Positions 25,316 through 35,069 of a stretch of DNA of 64,000 nt are shown in pieces. Made by a program: the position numbers and the translations under genes. Within the stretch, counting starts at the first letter, position 1; every line of letters begins with the position of its first letter. The stretch is from JAVKDP01 sp040222185 (GTDB lineage Bacteria > Bacteroidota > Rhodothermia > Balneolales > Balneolaceae). The notes below the pieces were generated by a model. The model had not been told where the DNA came from and searched no databases. It worked only from the letters and a program-made list of their open reading frames with translations. The stretch is taken from contig JAVKDP010000034.1 in the NCBI GenBank assembly GCA_040222185.1, positions 41,008 through 105,007 on the forward strand, written 5' to 3'.

Positions 25316-26653
25316 CTATTTTCGATTCTTCTTTAAGGCAAGTGTAGGCTCCGGGACATAATGTCCTAGCCCGCCAGCACGAGGGTCGTTGAATGTAGTT
25401 GGGACATCATCATTATCCATGCGCTCTGCCCATGTAACCTCTACTTTCCCATCATCTCTTCGCTCCATAGTGATACAATCTTGCACCGGGCAAACCAGCG
25501 AGCAAAGATTACAGCCTACACAGTTATCATCGATGATATATGGTGTTCTGTTTCCGAGGTCTCCTGAAAGGCCAATAGCCTGGTGGGCACCGTCTTCGCA
25601 GGCGATATAGCATAACTCGCAACCAATACACTTTTCTTCATCAATAGTAGCAACTACTTTGTGATTCAGGTTCAGGTCTTTCCACTCTTTCACATTTGGC
25701 AAAGCTTTCCCGACGAAATCGTAGATGGTGTCATAGCCTTTGTCATTCATAAACTGGATCACGCCCGCTTCGATTTCACGAACGATGCCAAATCCATAGT
25801 GCATTACTGAAGTACAAACCTGTACTGAAGAAGCTCCCAGAAGAATAAACTCCACAACATCTCTCCAGGTTTCGATACCGCCAATGCCGCTTATCGGCGT
25901 GCCTTTTATTTCAAGATGAGTAGCGAGCTCACGCACCATATTCAGGGCAATGGGTTTAACAGCGGGACCACAATATCCACCATTGCTCCCTGCCCCTCCG
26001 ACATCCGGGTACGGTGCATAGTTATCCAGATTTATGCCCACGATGCTTTTAAATGTATTCACTAATGAAATAGCATCTGTTCCTCCCTGAACCGAGGCTA
26101 AACCAGGATCAGTTATGTGTGAAATATTTGGAGATAGCTTGGTAATAACCGGAACTTTGGCTACTTCCATTACCCATTCTACGATAGTTTTTAAAACTTC
26201 GGGCTCCTGGCCAACTGCAGAACCCATTCCCCTCTCACACATACCATGAGGGCAGCCAAAGTTCAATTCAAGGCCGTCAGCTCCTGCATTTTCACAATCT
26301 TTGATTATCTGGTGCCATTCTGCTTTACTTTCTACCATCAAGGAAGCAATTACAGCATGATCCGGGAAGTACTTTTTAACCTCTTCAATCTCTTTGAGGT
26401 TGTCGGCTAGAGGCCGGTCAGATATCAACTCAATATTGTTGAAGCCTACCATTCGTGAGCCACGATAATCTGTTGATCCATACCTGCTTGAAACATTTAC
26501 TACAGGCACACCGAGTGTTTTCCAAACAGCACCTCCCCAGCCTGCTTCAAAGGCTTTCATAATCTGGTAACCTGAATTTGTTGGTGGTGCCGATGCCAGC
26601 CAAAATGGATTTGGAGCTTTTATTCCTGCAAAATTGATAGATAGATCAGCCAT
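25316..26653 (-). CDS. preA: NAD-dependent dihydropyrimidine dehydrogenase, catalytic subunit PreA
   Basis: A 445-residue enzyme that reduces uracil and thymine to the dihydro forms together with PreT. The N-terminal FMN-binding TIM barrel of the dihydroorotate dehydrogenase type shows ASAPPTNSGYQIMKAF, LELNFGCPHGMCERGMG, GAGSNGGYCGPAVKPIAL and ISGIGGIETW. Two 4Fe-4S motifs sit at the C-terminus (CIGCELCYIAC and CVGCNLCSLVCP) and pass electrons from PreT. It is the last gene of the pyrimidine operon, 17 bases after preT, and faces the histidine kinase gene tail to tail. Confidence 0.94.
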   Translation of the reverse strand: MADLSINFAGIKAPNPFWLASAPPTNSGYQIMKAFEAGWGGAVWKTLGVPVVNVSSRYGSTDYRGSRMVGFNNIELISDRPLADNLKEIEEVKKYFPDHAVIASLMVESKAEWHQIIKDCENAGADGLELNFGCPHGMCERGMGSAVGQEPEVLKTIVEWVMEVAKVPVITKLSPNISHITDPGLASVQGGTDAISLVNTFKSIVGINLDNYAPYPDVGGAGSNGGYCGPAVKPIALNMVRELATHLEIKGTPISGIGGIETWRDVVEFILLGASSVQVCTSVMHYGFGIVREIEAGVIQFMNDKGYDTIYDFVGKALPNVKEWKDLNLNHKVVATIDEEKCIGCELCYIACEDGAHQAIGLSGDLGNRTPYIIDDNCVGCNLCSLVCPVQDCITMERRDDGKVEVTWAERMDNDDVPTTFNDPRAGGLGHYVPEPTLALKKNRK

Positions 26654-26670
26654 GAGATATATAAATTAGA

Positions 26671-28005
26671 TTATGAATTTTGCGAATTAAGCCATGCTTC
26701 GATACCGTGAGCGGCAGCTTTTCCGTCGTGAGCTCCATTTACAACTTCGGCTCCTCCGTTTACAGAATCCCCGCCTGCAAAAAAGAATGGGTTTGTGGTC
26801 TGAAAGCTCTCTTCATTAACAATAACCCGGTTTCCGGAATCAAGCTCAAGCCCGTCAATTAAATCAAAGAAGGGAGCCATCTTAGCCTGTCCGGTAGCTT
26901 TTATAACCAAATCACATTCCAGAATGAACTCACTTCCGGTAATGTATTCCAGTTTTCCATTTTTTTGTTCGGTTTTAATGAATTCAACACCCTCAGCTTT
27001 ATCTGTTCCAACCACCCGAACAGGCTGAACATTAAATAGGCCTTTGGCCCCGGCGCTAACTGCAAGGTCATATTCGAATGAGTATCCACCCATTTGTTCT
27101 TTAGAGCGACGATAGGCCAGGGTAACAGACTCTGCCCCCATCCGTGCTGTTTCAGAAGCAGCATCCATAGCTGTATTTCCACCACCGAGTACAATCACAC
27201 GATCAGGAACTACAACTTCATGTTGTTTCATTCTAAGTTCTTCCACAAACTCAACAGCTCCTTCTACATTTTCCAGGTCAATTCCCGGAATATCCAATTT
27301 CGCTGTTGGGCCCAGCCCTACACCAAGGAAAATAGCATCATAGTTTGCCTGAAGCTCTTCAATTTGTTCTTTAGTTGAGATAGGGGAGTTATAGTGAACA
27401 GTATAACCCAGGCTGTTTTCCAGGTATTCCATTTCGGAAAGTACTTCCTCATTGGTGATTTTATAAGGGGCAGTACCATATAACGTTAAGCCGGATGGTT
27501 TTTCCTTGGCTTCAAAAAGATCGACTTCATATCCCATTGTTCTAAGTTCACAGGCACAAGATATTCCGGCAGGTCCGGCGCCAATAATAGCTACTTTTCT
27601 TCCATTCGGTGTACCCGGTGTGAAAAGAGCTTTTCCTGAATCAATTACAGTATCGGTAGCATAGGTTTGGAGTCTACCAATATCTATTGGTTTCACATCC
27701 TGGTGATTATATACACAAGAACCTTCGCACAGTACTTTAGTAGGGCACACTTTTCCGCAGGCATTGCCAAACCAGTTCTGATCAAAAATAGTCCGGGCGG
27801 CGCCCTCCGTATTCCCGGAACTAATCTGTTTAATGAACAAAGGGATATCAATGCCTGTTGGACAAGCGGTAATACAGGGAGCGTCATAACAAAAGAGGCA
27901 CCTGGAGCTTTCCAAATAAGCTTCGGTATCGTTCATTAAAGGCTTTTTCTGAGCAAAGTTTAGATGAAAATCTTCTTCACTTGCAGGTCGTTTATAATCG
28001 GCCAT
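26671..28005 (-). CDS. preT: Dihydropyrimidine dehydrogenase NAD(P)H-binding subunit PreT
   Basis: A 444-residue flavoprotein, the electron-input subunit partnered with PreA. The N-terminal Fe-S domain has a Cys-rich pattern (CLFCYDAPCITACPTG, NACGKVCPTKVLCEGSC), followed by an FAD-binding Rossmann motif VAIIGAGPAGISC and an NAD(P)-binding motif VIVLGGGNTAMDAA. The C-terminus has the FAD-contact stretch NPFFFAGGDSVNG. The layout matches the N-terminal half of mammalian dihydropyrimidine dehydrogenase and the GltD-like family. It lies 26 bases after the beta-ureidopropionase gene. Confidence 0.94.
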   Translation of the reverse strand: MADYKRPASEEDFHLNFAQKKPLMNDTEAYLESSRCLFCYDAPCITACPTGIDIPLFIKQISSGNTEGAARTIFDQNWFGNACGKVCPTKVLCEGSCVYNHQDVKPIDIGRLQTYATDTVIDSGKALFTPGTPNGRKVAIIGAGPAGISCACELRTMGYEVDLFEAKEKPSGLTLYGTAPYKITNEEVLSEMEYLENSLGYTVHYNSPISTKEQIEELQANYDAIFLGVGLGPTAKLDIPGIDLENVEGAVEFVEELRMKQHEVVVPDRVIVLGGGNTAMDAASETARMGAESVTLAYRRSKEQMGGYSFEYDLAVSAGAKGLFNVQPVRVVGTDKAEGVEFIKTEQKNGKLEYITGSEFILECDLVIKATGQAKMAPFFDLIDGLELDSGNRVIVNEESFQTTNPFFFAGGDSVNGGAEVVNGAHDGKAAAHGIEAWLNSQNS

Positions 28006-28031
28006 AGTTGAACACCTAAAAAGAGTTTCGG

Positions 28032-28898
28032 TTACAGTTCGGTTAATTTTCCATACGTCTCAGGTCGGCGATCTCTGAAAAACTGCCAGGTTGAACGAAC
28101 TTCATCAATCATATCCAGGTCGAATTCAGATATTAAAAGCTCATCATCATATTCCGAAGCTTCGTCAATGATTTGGCCACGTGGATCAACATGATAGGAG
28201 GTTCCATAAAAGCGGCCGAGGTTCCACGGCTTCTCTTCCCCAACACGATTAATGCAACCCATGAAATAACCGTTAGCAGCAGCATGCGCTGGCTGTTCCA
28301 ATTTCCATAAATATTGAGATAAACCAGCTACAGTAGCCGACGGGTTGTATACAATTTCAGCTCCATTTAAGCCCAGTACACGGGCTCCATCCGGGAAATG
28401 GCGGTCATAACAGATATAAACACCCACTTTGGCATATTTGGTCTGGAAAACCGGGTAGCCCAGGTTCCCTGGCTTAAAAAAGAATTTCTCCCAAAAGCCG
28501 GTGGTATGCGGGATATGATTTTTTCTGTATTTGCCGAGATAGCTTCCGTCCGCATCAATAACAGCTGCGGTATTATAGAACACTCCTGCCTGTTCTTTTT
28601 CATATACCGGAACAATCATTACCATTTCATACTTCTTTGCATATTCTTGCATACGTTCTATGGTAGGGCCCGGAACAGTTTCTGCTGAAGCGTACCAGTC
28701 TTTATCCTGGCCAGGGCAAAAATAAGGAGTATTAAAAATTTCCTGCATACAAAGGATTTGAACACCCTTTTTTCCGGCTTCTTCAATGTAAGGAATGTGC
28801 TTTTCCTCCATTGCTTTCATGATTTCTTGTATTGAACCTTCACCCTCTGTCATGGGCAGGCTCACTTGAATTAATCCGGATTTAACTTTTCTTGGCAT
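28032..28898 (-). CDS. Beta-ureidopropionase (N-carbamoyl-beta-alanine amidohydrolase)
   Basis: A 288-residue nitrilase-superfamily enzyme with the E-K-C catalytic triad visible: E53 (CMQEIFNTPYF), K126 (GKYRKNHIPH) and C163 (VGVYICYDRHFPDGAR). It should hydrolyse N-carbamoyl-beta-alanine to beta-alanine, CO2 and ammonia in the third step of reductive pyrimidine breakdown. The specificity is taken from its place between dihydropyrimidinase and preT. An alternative reading as N-carbamoylputrescine amidase is disfavoured by that context. Confidence 0.9.
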   Translation of the reverse strand: MPRKVKSGLIQVSLPMTEGEGSIQEIMKAMEEKHIPYIEEAGKKGVQILCMQEIFNTPYFCPGQDKDWYASAETVPGPTIERMQEYAKKYEMVMIVPVYEKEQAGVFYNTAAVIDADGSYLGKYRKNHIPHTTGFWEKFFFKPGNLGYPVFQTKYAKVGVYICYDRHFPDGARVLGLNGAEIVYNPSATVAGLSQYLWKLEQPAHAAANGYFMGCINRVGEEKPWNLGRFYGTSYHVDPRGQIIDEASEYDDELLISEFDLDMIDEVRSTWQFFRDRRPETYGKLTEL

Positions 28899-28928
28899 CT
28901 TCTTTTCCTTTATTAGTTCTGATTTTCT

Positions 28929-30311
28929 TTAGAGGATTTTCGTGGTCTTTCCTCGTGCAATAAACTTCCCGCTACCGGGCTTCAGAAGACATTCACCATT
29001 CTCAATGGCTACATCTCCTCTTCGTAAAACAGTCTCGGTTTTCCCTGTTACTTCCCAACCTTCATAACTGGAATAATCCACATTCATATGATGCGTATCT
29101 ACTGAAATGGTGTGCTTAGTATTTGGGTTGAAGACCACAATATCAGCATCGGTACCAACCGAAAGCGAACCTTTACGTGGATGCATTCCAAAGATTTTAG
29201 CAGGATTGGTGGCAGTAACCTCTACAAATTTGTTGAGTGAAATCCTTCCCTTGTTAACACCCTCTGAAAAGATTAACTCCATGCGATGTTCTATTGCCGG
29301 GTGACCATTCGGGATTTTAGAGAAATCATCTTTCCCCATTAGTTTCTGATCCCAGTTGAACGGGCAGTGATCGGTTCCAATTACGTTTACCAATCCCTGG
29401 TTTAACCCCGACCATAAGGCTTCCTGGTCTTTCTTTTCACGGATGGGAGGGCTCATTACCCATTTGGCGCTTTCAAAGCCGTTATCATACACAGAAGCGT
29501 CAACGAGCAAATACTGAGGGCAGGTTTCAACAAAAAGGTGCTGGTTTCTTAAGGTGGCTCGTCGAACAGCGTTAAGAGCCCCTTCACACGTCATATGAAC
29601 AATGTACCCGGTACATCCTGTGTACTCAAGCATGTCAACAAACCTGGCTGAGGCTTCTGCTTCAGTAACTTCGGGCTGGGATAAGTAATGATATAGCGGA
29701 GAAAGCTTTCCTTCAGATCGGTGTTTGGCAATCAATGAGTCAATCATATCACCATTTGTGGCATGAACGGTTACCAGGCCGCCGTGCTTTTCAACCACTT
29801 TCATCAGCTGGACCATTTGCCCGTCGTCAATCATCAGCGCGCCCTTGTAGGCCATAAACGTTTTGAAGGAAGTAATTCCTTCTTTCTCGATCATCTCAAC
29901 CACTTCTTTGGCAACGGCATCGTTAAAATCAGTAACCGCCATATGGTAGGAATAATCACCAATAGCTTTTCCTTCTGATTTGGCTTGCCAGGTGGTCAGA
30001 GCGTTTCTAAGTGTATCACCCTGAGTTTGCAGGATGAAGTCGATAACTGTAGTGGTTCCGCCAAATAAAGCGGCACGCGTTCCGGTTTCATAATCATCGC
30101 TTGAATAGGTTCCCATAAAAGGCATGTCCAGATGAACGTGCGGGTCAATTCCTCCCGGAAAAACGAGTTTGCCAGAGGCGTCAATTACTTTATCAGCATT
30201 AAAGGAGAGGTTTTCACCAATCGCAGAAATGGTATCATTTTCTATATATAGGTCTGCTACGAAATCTTCTGAAGCATTAACAAGGTGACCATTTTTAATC
30301 AGTATAGACAT
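28929..30311 (-). CDS. hydA: Dihydropyrimidinase
   Basis: A 460-residue amidohydrolase-fold enzyme that opens dihydrouracil or dihydrothymine to the N-carbamoyl-beta-amino acid. The metal site is complete: H58 and H60 (DPHVHLDMPF), the lysine expected to be carboxylated K150 (SFKTFMAYKG), H183 (VTVHATNG), the later His in GYIVHMTCEGA, and the Asp in GTDHCPF. Length and motifs fit the hydantoinase/dihydropyrimidinase family. It lies between the transporter gene (11 bases) and the ureidopropionase gene (30 bases) in the pyrimidine operon. Confidence 0.95.
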   Translation of the reverse strand: MSILIKNGHLVNASEDFVADLYIENDTISAIGENLSFNADKVIDASGKLVFPGGIDPHVHLDMPFMGTYSSDDYETGTRAALFGGTTTVIDFILQTQGDTLRNALTTWQAKSEGKAIGDYSYHMAVTDFNDAVAKEVVEMIEKEGITSFKTFMAYKGALMIDDGQMVQLMKVVEKHGGLVTVHATNGDMIDSLIAKHRSEGKLSPLYHYLSQPEVTEAEASARFVDMLEYTGCTGYIVHMTCEGALNAVRRATLRNQHLFVETCPQYLLVDASVYDNGFESAKWVMSPPIREKKDQEALWSGLNQGLVNVIGTDHCPFNWDQKLMGKDDFSKIPNGHPAIEHRMELIFSEGVNKGRISLNKFVEVTATNPAKIFGMHPRKGSLSVGTDADIVVFNPNTKHTISVDTHHMNVDYSSYEGWEVTGKTETVLRRGDVAIENGECLLKPGSGKFIARGKTTKIL

Positions 30312-30322
30312 AACAAACAGGG

Positions 30323-32095
30323 TTAAACATTAACAGCAACAGGTTCAGGGTCCAGGCTTTTGTCTTTCATCAGGAAGTAATACAGTACAAAAGAAAGAAT
30401 GAAACCAGTGAACCATGATAGTGAATAGAGAAAGCTCAACGCTTCTACCCAATAACCAACAAGAGCTAAACCGGTTCCGGCGGCAAAAGCGATCATAGCG
30501 GAAGAGTTAAACCCAGTTCCATTGTAAGAATAAAGACCTTTTTCTTTATATAGCTCTGTAAGGTGAATGTGTTTTTTCCGAACTGCGAAGTAGTCGGCAA
30601 GCATGATTCCTAATACAGGCCCAAGTAGCCCGCTAATAAAAATTAAAAGACTGCTGATGTCGTCCAGCCATAGCCACGGGCAAATCACAATACCGATCAG
30701 CCCTGTTATAACGCCACCAGTTCTAAAGTTGATTTTCTTTGGGAATAGATTCGAAAAGGCATTTGCGGGAGCTATCACATTAGCGGCGATGTTCGTACTT
30801 AAGGTGGCAATCAACATGAATATTTGCGAGACAATTACAACAACAGGAGAATCAAACATGGATAGTAATGTAACCGGATCCCAGGGTGCATCTTCTCCAA
30901 TGAGAATAGAGTCGAAGTTGATGATGGCGGCACAGGTCACAAAAATCCCGACGAAAGAATACAAGATCATGGTGCCGGGCAAACCAATAAACTGTCCAGC
31001 AACCTGTGAGGTCTGGGTTTTAGCAAAACGGGTAATATCGGCGATACTCAATGACATGGTTGCCCAAAACCCGACCATAGCGGTAAGCCATAAAACGTAA
31101 ACCCAAATCTTTTCAACAACAGCGGTATCACCATCATCAGCCAGTGCTAAAGTTACATTACTGGAAACTGTAGGAGAACTACCGTTGAGTTTACGAAATA
31201 CAACACTCAGCGCTTTATCACCATTATGAACTTCTTGTGCGGAGGCAAAGTCAGAGATATTTGTGCGAAGGTTTGATTCAATTGGCAACCAGTTTTGATC
31301 CGTAAGTTCATGATCAGAACTCGCTATTAGCTGGTATTCATCCGCTTTGAAAGACGAACCGGTTTTATCAGTAAGAGGGTCAAGCGTCAGGTAAAGCTGA
31401 CCCGCACTTTCCTCAAGCTGTGCGGTAGGGTGTTGAAGCTGTTTGCTTTGATCTAAAACAATAGCAAAGCCATCGGCTTTTGTAACTCCCCAGCCGATTA
31501 GAAAAACACCGATCAACAGAAGGATAGGAGCCGAAAACTGTTCCAGCCATTTAATACTCTCAGTTCCCTTCCAGACAAAGTAGATATTGATGAACCAAAA
31601 CACGATGAAAGAGGTAAATTTACCAATTGAAAAACCGGCTACAGCATCGCCACCAGTAAGGGCTATGAAAATGGCATAGATGGCAAGGCCACCAATCCAG
31701 GTTTGAACACCGAACCACCCACAGGCAACAATTGCCCTGAGAATAGAAGCCAGGTGAATACCTCTTGTTCCAAACGACACCCTTCCAAGAACAGGAAAAG
31801 GAATTCCGTACTTCACACCAGCATGACCGTTCAGTATCATCGGAACAGTAATAATAATATTCGCGAAGCTAATGATGATGAGAGCTTCGAACCAGCTTAA
31901 CCCGGCGCGAATCATATAGGAAGCCATTAAATATGTCGGAATACATACCGCCATTCCAACCCAAATAGAAGCCAGGTGCCAGGTATTCCAGGTTCGTCCT
32001 GATTCAGGAACAGGAGCAAGTTCATCACTGTAAAGTTCAGAAGATGAAACATCTTCATCTAGACCAACAATTTCAGTTTTTAATAAATCACTCAT
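30323..32095 (-). CDS. NCS1 nucleobase:cation symporter with an inserted domain
   Basis: A 590-residue NCS1 transporter, clearly longer than the usual 450-500. Typical motifs are TWHLASIWVGMAVCIPTYLMAS in TM1, GIPFPVLGRVSFGTRG, WFGVQTWIGG, and GFWATMSLSIADITRFA in TM7. It presumably imports uracil or thymine for the operon. Residues about 215-328, between TM6 and TM7, form a hydrophilic, probably beta-rich insertion not found in ordinary family members. Its start overlaps the aminotransferase stop in ATGA, giving translational coupling. Confidence 0.9.
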   Translation of the reverse strand: MSDLLKTEIVGLDEDVSSSELYSDELAPVPESGRTWNTWHLASIWVGMAVCIPTYLMASYMIRAGLSWFEALIIISFANIIITVPMILNGHAGVKYGIPFPVLGRVSFGTRGIHLASILRAIVACGWFGVQTWIGGLAIYAIFIALTGGDAVAGFSIGKFTSFIVFWFINIYFVWKGTESIKWLEQFSAPILLLIGVFLIGWGVTKADGFAIVLDQSKQLQHPTAQLEESAGQLYLTLDPLTDKTGSSFKADEYQLIASSDHELTDQNWLPIESNLRTNISDFASAQEVHNGDKALSVVFRKLNGSSPTVSSNVTLALADDGDTAVVEKIWVYVLWLTAMVGFWATMSLSIADITRFAKTQTSQVAGQFIGLPGTMILYSFVGIFVTCAAIINFDSILIGEDAPWDPVTLLSMFDSPVVVIVSQIFMLIATLSTNIAANVIAPANAFSNLFPKKINFRTGGVITGLIGIVICPWLWLDDISSLLIFISGLLGPVLGIMLADYFAVRKKHIHLTELYKEKGLYSYNGTGFNSSAMIAFAAGTGLALVGYWVEALSFLYSLSWFTGFILSFVLYYFLMKDKSLDPEPVAVNV

Positions 32096-33441
32096 AGATA
32101 ATATTCATCAGCTATTGAAATTGCTTGCGACACGATGTCAAGACCTTCGTCAACTTGTTCGGTTGTTACACAAAGAGGAGGGGCTATAAATATCCAGTTC
32201 CAGCGAACAAAGGTGAACATGCCCAACTCCCGGATTTTTGACGCCATCTTAAGTGTGGCTTCCATTTCGTGAGGCTTGGCATTCCAGGGAGTTACCGGCT
32301 CTTTCGTTTCGCGGTTTTTTACCAGCTCGATACAGCCGAGCAATCCTGTATTTCTAAAATCTCCTATAGATGGATGCTTCTCTTTAAGCTTTTCTACTTC
32401 CTGCTCAACATAAAGACCCATTTTTGCTGCATTGGCCACCATATTTTCGTCCTCGATAACCTGGATATTCTCAACTGCAGCGGCGCACGAAACAGCATGA
32501 GCCGAATATGTAAGCCCGATCACCAATGGGTTGTCATTAAAATGTTTGGCAATGGTATCAGTTACTACAACGGCGCCAAGTGGCAGGTAGCCGGAAGTGA
32601 GCCCTTTAGCCATACACATGAGGTCAGGAGTTACTCCTGAATGATCAATCCCAAACATCTTCCCCGTCCGGCCAAAGCCACTCATGGTTTCATCATCGAT
32701 CAGTAAAATGCCATATGAATCAGCAATTTCTCTCAATCTCTTCCAATAATTTGGTGGGTATTTGATACACCCAGACGATCCGGATTCGCCTTCAATTAAT
32801 ATAGCAGCGATACTATCCGGATTTTCGTACTTAATAATGTTTTCGATGTTCTTTGCCGCCATTTCTCCACATTCTTCCATTGAAGAAGTATTCCACGGGC
32901 AGCGGTAGAAATAAGGGTTTTCTACATGCACAAAATTTGGAACAGCCTGGCTATCCATTGGGAACTTTCGGGGATCTCCACCTGCGGAAATAGCGCCATA
33001 GGTAGCGCCATGATATGACCTGTAATGTGAAATGATCTTATGCCGACCGGTATACATCCGGGCAACTTTTATAGCATTTTCAACGGCTTCAGCCCCACCA
33101 AGAGTAAAGAATGACTTGGTAAGATTTCCGGGAGTTATCTCAGCAATCTTTTTACCAAGTTTTCCGCGCACATCAGTAGCCATTCCCGGATAAACATAAC
33201 TCAATTCACTCATTTGCTTTGCCACGGCATTAGCAATTCGGGGGTTTCCATGCCCGATATTTACGTTCATCAATTGAGAAGAGAAATCCAGGTACCGTTT
33301 ACCATCTCTGTCAAATACATATACACCGTGGGCACTTTTTGCATTGATGGGATTTAACCCGCCTTGCTTAGCCCATGAGAATAATGTGTAGTCTAAATTG
33401 TCTTGTACGATATGATCCATACCCTGTAGAACTTTTTCCAT
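32092..33441 (-). CDS. Class III aminotransferase, probably beta-alanine transaminase
   Basis: A 449-residue PLP enzyme of aminotransferase class III. Visible elements are the cofactor-binding TLGGAEAVENAIKVAR, HYRSYHGATYGA, the LLIDDETMSGFGRTG Asp region and the Schiff-base lysine K279 in MAKGLTSGYLPLG. The operon suggests that it converts beta-alanine (or 3-aminoisobutyrate) to malonate (or methylmalonate) semialdehyde. The sequence itself would also fit a taurine- or other omega-amino-acid transaminase, so substrate is inferred. It is 12 bases downstream of mmsA and overlaps the transporter gene by 4 bases. Confidence 0.88.
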   Translation of the reverse strand: MEKVLQGMDHIVQDNLDYTLFSWAKQGGLNPINAKSAHGVYVFDRDGKRYLDFSSQLMNVNIGHGNPRIANAVAKQMSELSYVYPGMATDVRGKLGKKIAEITPGNLTKSFFTLGGAEAVENAIKVARMYTGRHKIISHYRSYHGATYGAISAGGDPRKFPMDSQAVPNFVHVENPYFYRCPWNTSSMEECGEMAAKNIENIIKYENPDSIAAILIEGESGSSGCIKYPPNYWKRLREIADSYGILLIDDETMSGFGRTGKMFGIDHSGVTPDLMCMAKGLTSGYLPLGAVVVTDTIAKHFNDNPLVIGLTYSAHAVSCAAAVENIQVIEDENMVANAAKMGLYVEQEVEKLKEKHPSIGDFRNTGLLGCIELVKNRETKEPVTPWNAKPHEMEATLKMASKIRELGMFTFVRWNWIFIAPPLCVTTEQVDEGLDIVSQAISIADEYYL

Positions 33442-33453
33442 CTTAAGTTTTTG

Positions 33454-34923
33454 TTAGCTCATCCAGTTTGTCCGGGCTTCCGGATTCCATTTCACGGATG
33501 TCTTTTTATTCTGAGTCCAGAATTCAATCGAGCTTTTCCCTGTAATATCACATACACCGAATTTAGAGTCATTCCACCCCCCGAAAGGAAAAGGCTCTCT
33601 AGGAACAGGAACGCCAATGTTTACACCTACCATACCTGCGCTTGCGCGATCAACTACTTGCCGGGCAAACCCTCCGTTTTGAGTGAACACTGCAGCTGCG
33701 TTGCCATAACCAGAGCTATTTTCGATAGATAAAGCTTCATCCAGGTCTTTTGCGCGGATAATTGAAATAACAGGGCCAAATACTTCTTCCTTAGCAATAG
33801 CCATATCTGGAGTTACATAATCCACAATAGTAGGTCCTACATAAAAGCCGCCGTCTTTCCCGGAAACTGTGGCATTACGACCATCTACAAGAACTTTGGC
33901 ACCTGCTTTCTCAGCGTCAGTGATGTATTTTTCAATACGCTCTTTCGCTTCTTTTGAGATTACAGAACCAAGAGTGTCTCCCGGGATGATTTTTTGAGCT
34001 TCCGAGATCATCCGTTCAACAATATGATCCACCTGATCAACACCCACCATAACTGCGGCTGCCATACAGCGCTGTCCGGCGCACCCAGACATGGAAGCAA
34101 CAACATTGTTTGCGGTCATTTCAGGGTTTGCATCAGGAAGAACAATAAGATGGTTTTTTGCACCACCGAGAGCTACACATCTCTTTAAAGTTGATGTAGC
34201 TCGTTTATAAACAATCTTTGCCACTTTAGTTGAACCAACGAAAGAAACCGCTTTGATGTCAGGATGATCACAAATAGCCTCTACAATTTCTTTACCGCCA
34301 TGCACGATGTTGAAAACTCCGTCAGGTAGCCCCGCTTCTTTTAAAAGCTCTGCCATACGAACGGCGCTTAAAGGAACCACTTCAGAAGGCTTTAAGATCA
34401 TGCAATTACCTAATACAATGGCATTTGGGACAGTCCAGTGAGGGACCATGTTTGGAAAATTAAACGGGGAAATAGAAGCAACTACACCAAGTGACTTCCT
34501 TTCTATTCTGCACTCTACCCCTCTACTTACTTCCTGTACTTCATTAGTGAGAATCTGAGGCATGGAAACGGCAAATTCACATAATTCAATACTCTTTTCC
34601 ACTTCTGCTCTCGCTTCCGAATATATCTTGCCGTTTTCAAGGGTAACGAGCTCTGTTAATTCCTCAATATTCGCTTCCAGGAGCTGTCTGTAGCGAAAAA
34701 AGACCTGGACACGCTCTTTGAGAGTCTTGGATGACCAGGAAGGATAAGCCTCTTCAGCGGCTTTTACAGCCTGGTCAAGATGATCAAATCCGGACATTGG
34801 AACCTTTGATATCACGGAGCCATCTATCGGGCTAATTACATCTATTGTTTCTTTGGGGTTAGGCTCAAAATCTCCATTAATAAAGTTTTTGACGTCAGGT
34901 TGAAGGGTTGAAGTTGTACTCAT
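33454..34923 (-). CDS. mmsA: CoA-acylating (methyl)malonate-semialdehyde dehydrogenase
   Basis: A 489-residue aldehyde dehydrogenase of the CoA-acylating MmsA branch. The catalytic cysteine is C286 in SGCAGQRCMAA. The general-base glutamate of hydrolytic family members is replaced, as expected here, in ALGGAKNHLIVLPDA. It would convert malonate semialdehyde to acetyl-CoA (uracil branch) or methylmalonate semialdehyde to propionyl-CoA (thymine branch). It is the first gene of the seven-gene pyrimidine operon, preceded by a 261-base region with two dyads. Confidence 0.94.
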   Translation of the reverse strand: MSTTSTLQPDVKNFINGDFEPNPKETIDVISPIDGSVISKVPMSGFDHLDQAVKAAEEAYPSWSSKTLKERVQVFFRYRQLLEANIEELTELVTLENGKIYSEARAEVEKSIELCEFAVSMPQILTNEVQEVSRGVECRIERKSLGVVASISPFNFPNMVPHWTVPNAIVLGNCMILKPSEVVPLSAVRMAELLKEAGLPDGVFNIVHGGKEIVEAICDHPDIKAVSFVGSTKVAKIVYKRATSTLKRCVALGGAKNHLIVLPDANPEMTANNVVASMSGCAGQRCMAAAVMVGVDQVDHIVERMISEAQKIIPGDTLGSVISKEAKERIEKYITDAEKAGAKVLVDGRNATVSGKDGGFYVGPTIVDYVTPDMAIAKEEVFGPVISIIRAKDLDEALSIENSSGYGNAAAVFTQNGGFARQVVDRASAGMVGVNIGVPVPREPFPFGGWNDSKFGVCDITGKSSIEFWTQNKKTSVKWNPEARTNWMS

Positions 34924-34984
34924 AAAAAAAGGTCAGTTAATTCGGTCTGTGTGAAACATAAAGTAGCTCAAGCTGTTAAGCGAA

Positions 34985-35000
34985 AGTGCTACTACGCACT
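34985..35000. promoter_or_regulatory. Small dyad upstream of the pyrimidine operon
   Basis: AGTGC-TACTAC-GCACT is a 5-bp interrupted inverted repeat ending 62 bases before the mmsA start. On its own it is weak, but it lies where the promoter is expected and could form a 5' leader hairpin or a regulator site. Confidence 0.3.
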
Positions 35001-35046
35001 ATAATGGATTGAACACAAAAACGAAAGGTTAAAATGTGGATAATTT

Positions 35047-35069
35047 GTTAATAATTTCGAGTTATTAAC
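35047..35069. promoter_or_regulatory. Candidate operator upstream of the pyrimidine operon
   Basis: An interrupted palindrome with perfect 8-bp arms, GTTAATAA-N7-TTATTAAC, lies 124 bases before the mmsA start and after the DUF4287 gene. Spacing and symmetry suit a dimeric transcription factor. There is no T-run, so it is not an obvious terminator. The cognate regulator is unknown. Confidence 0.45.
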
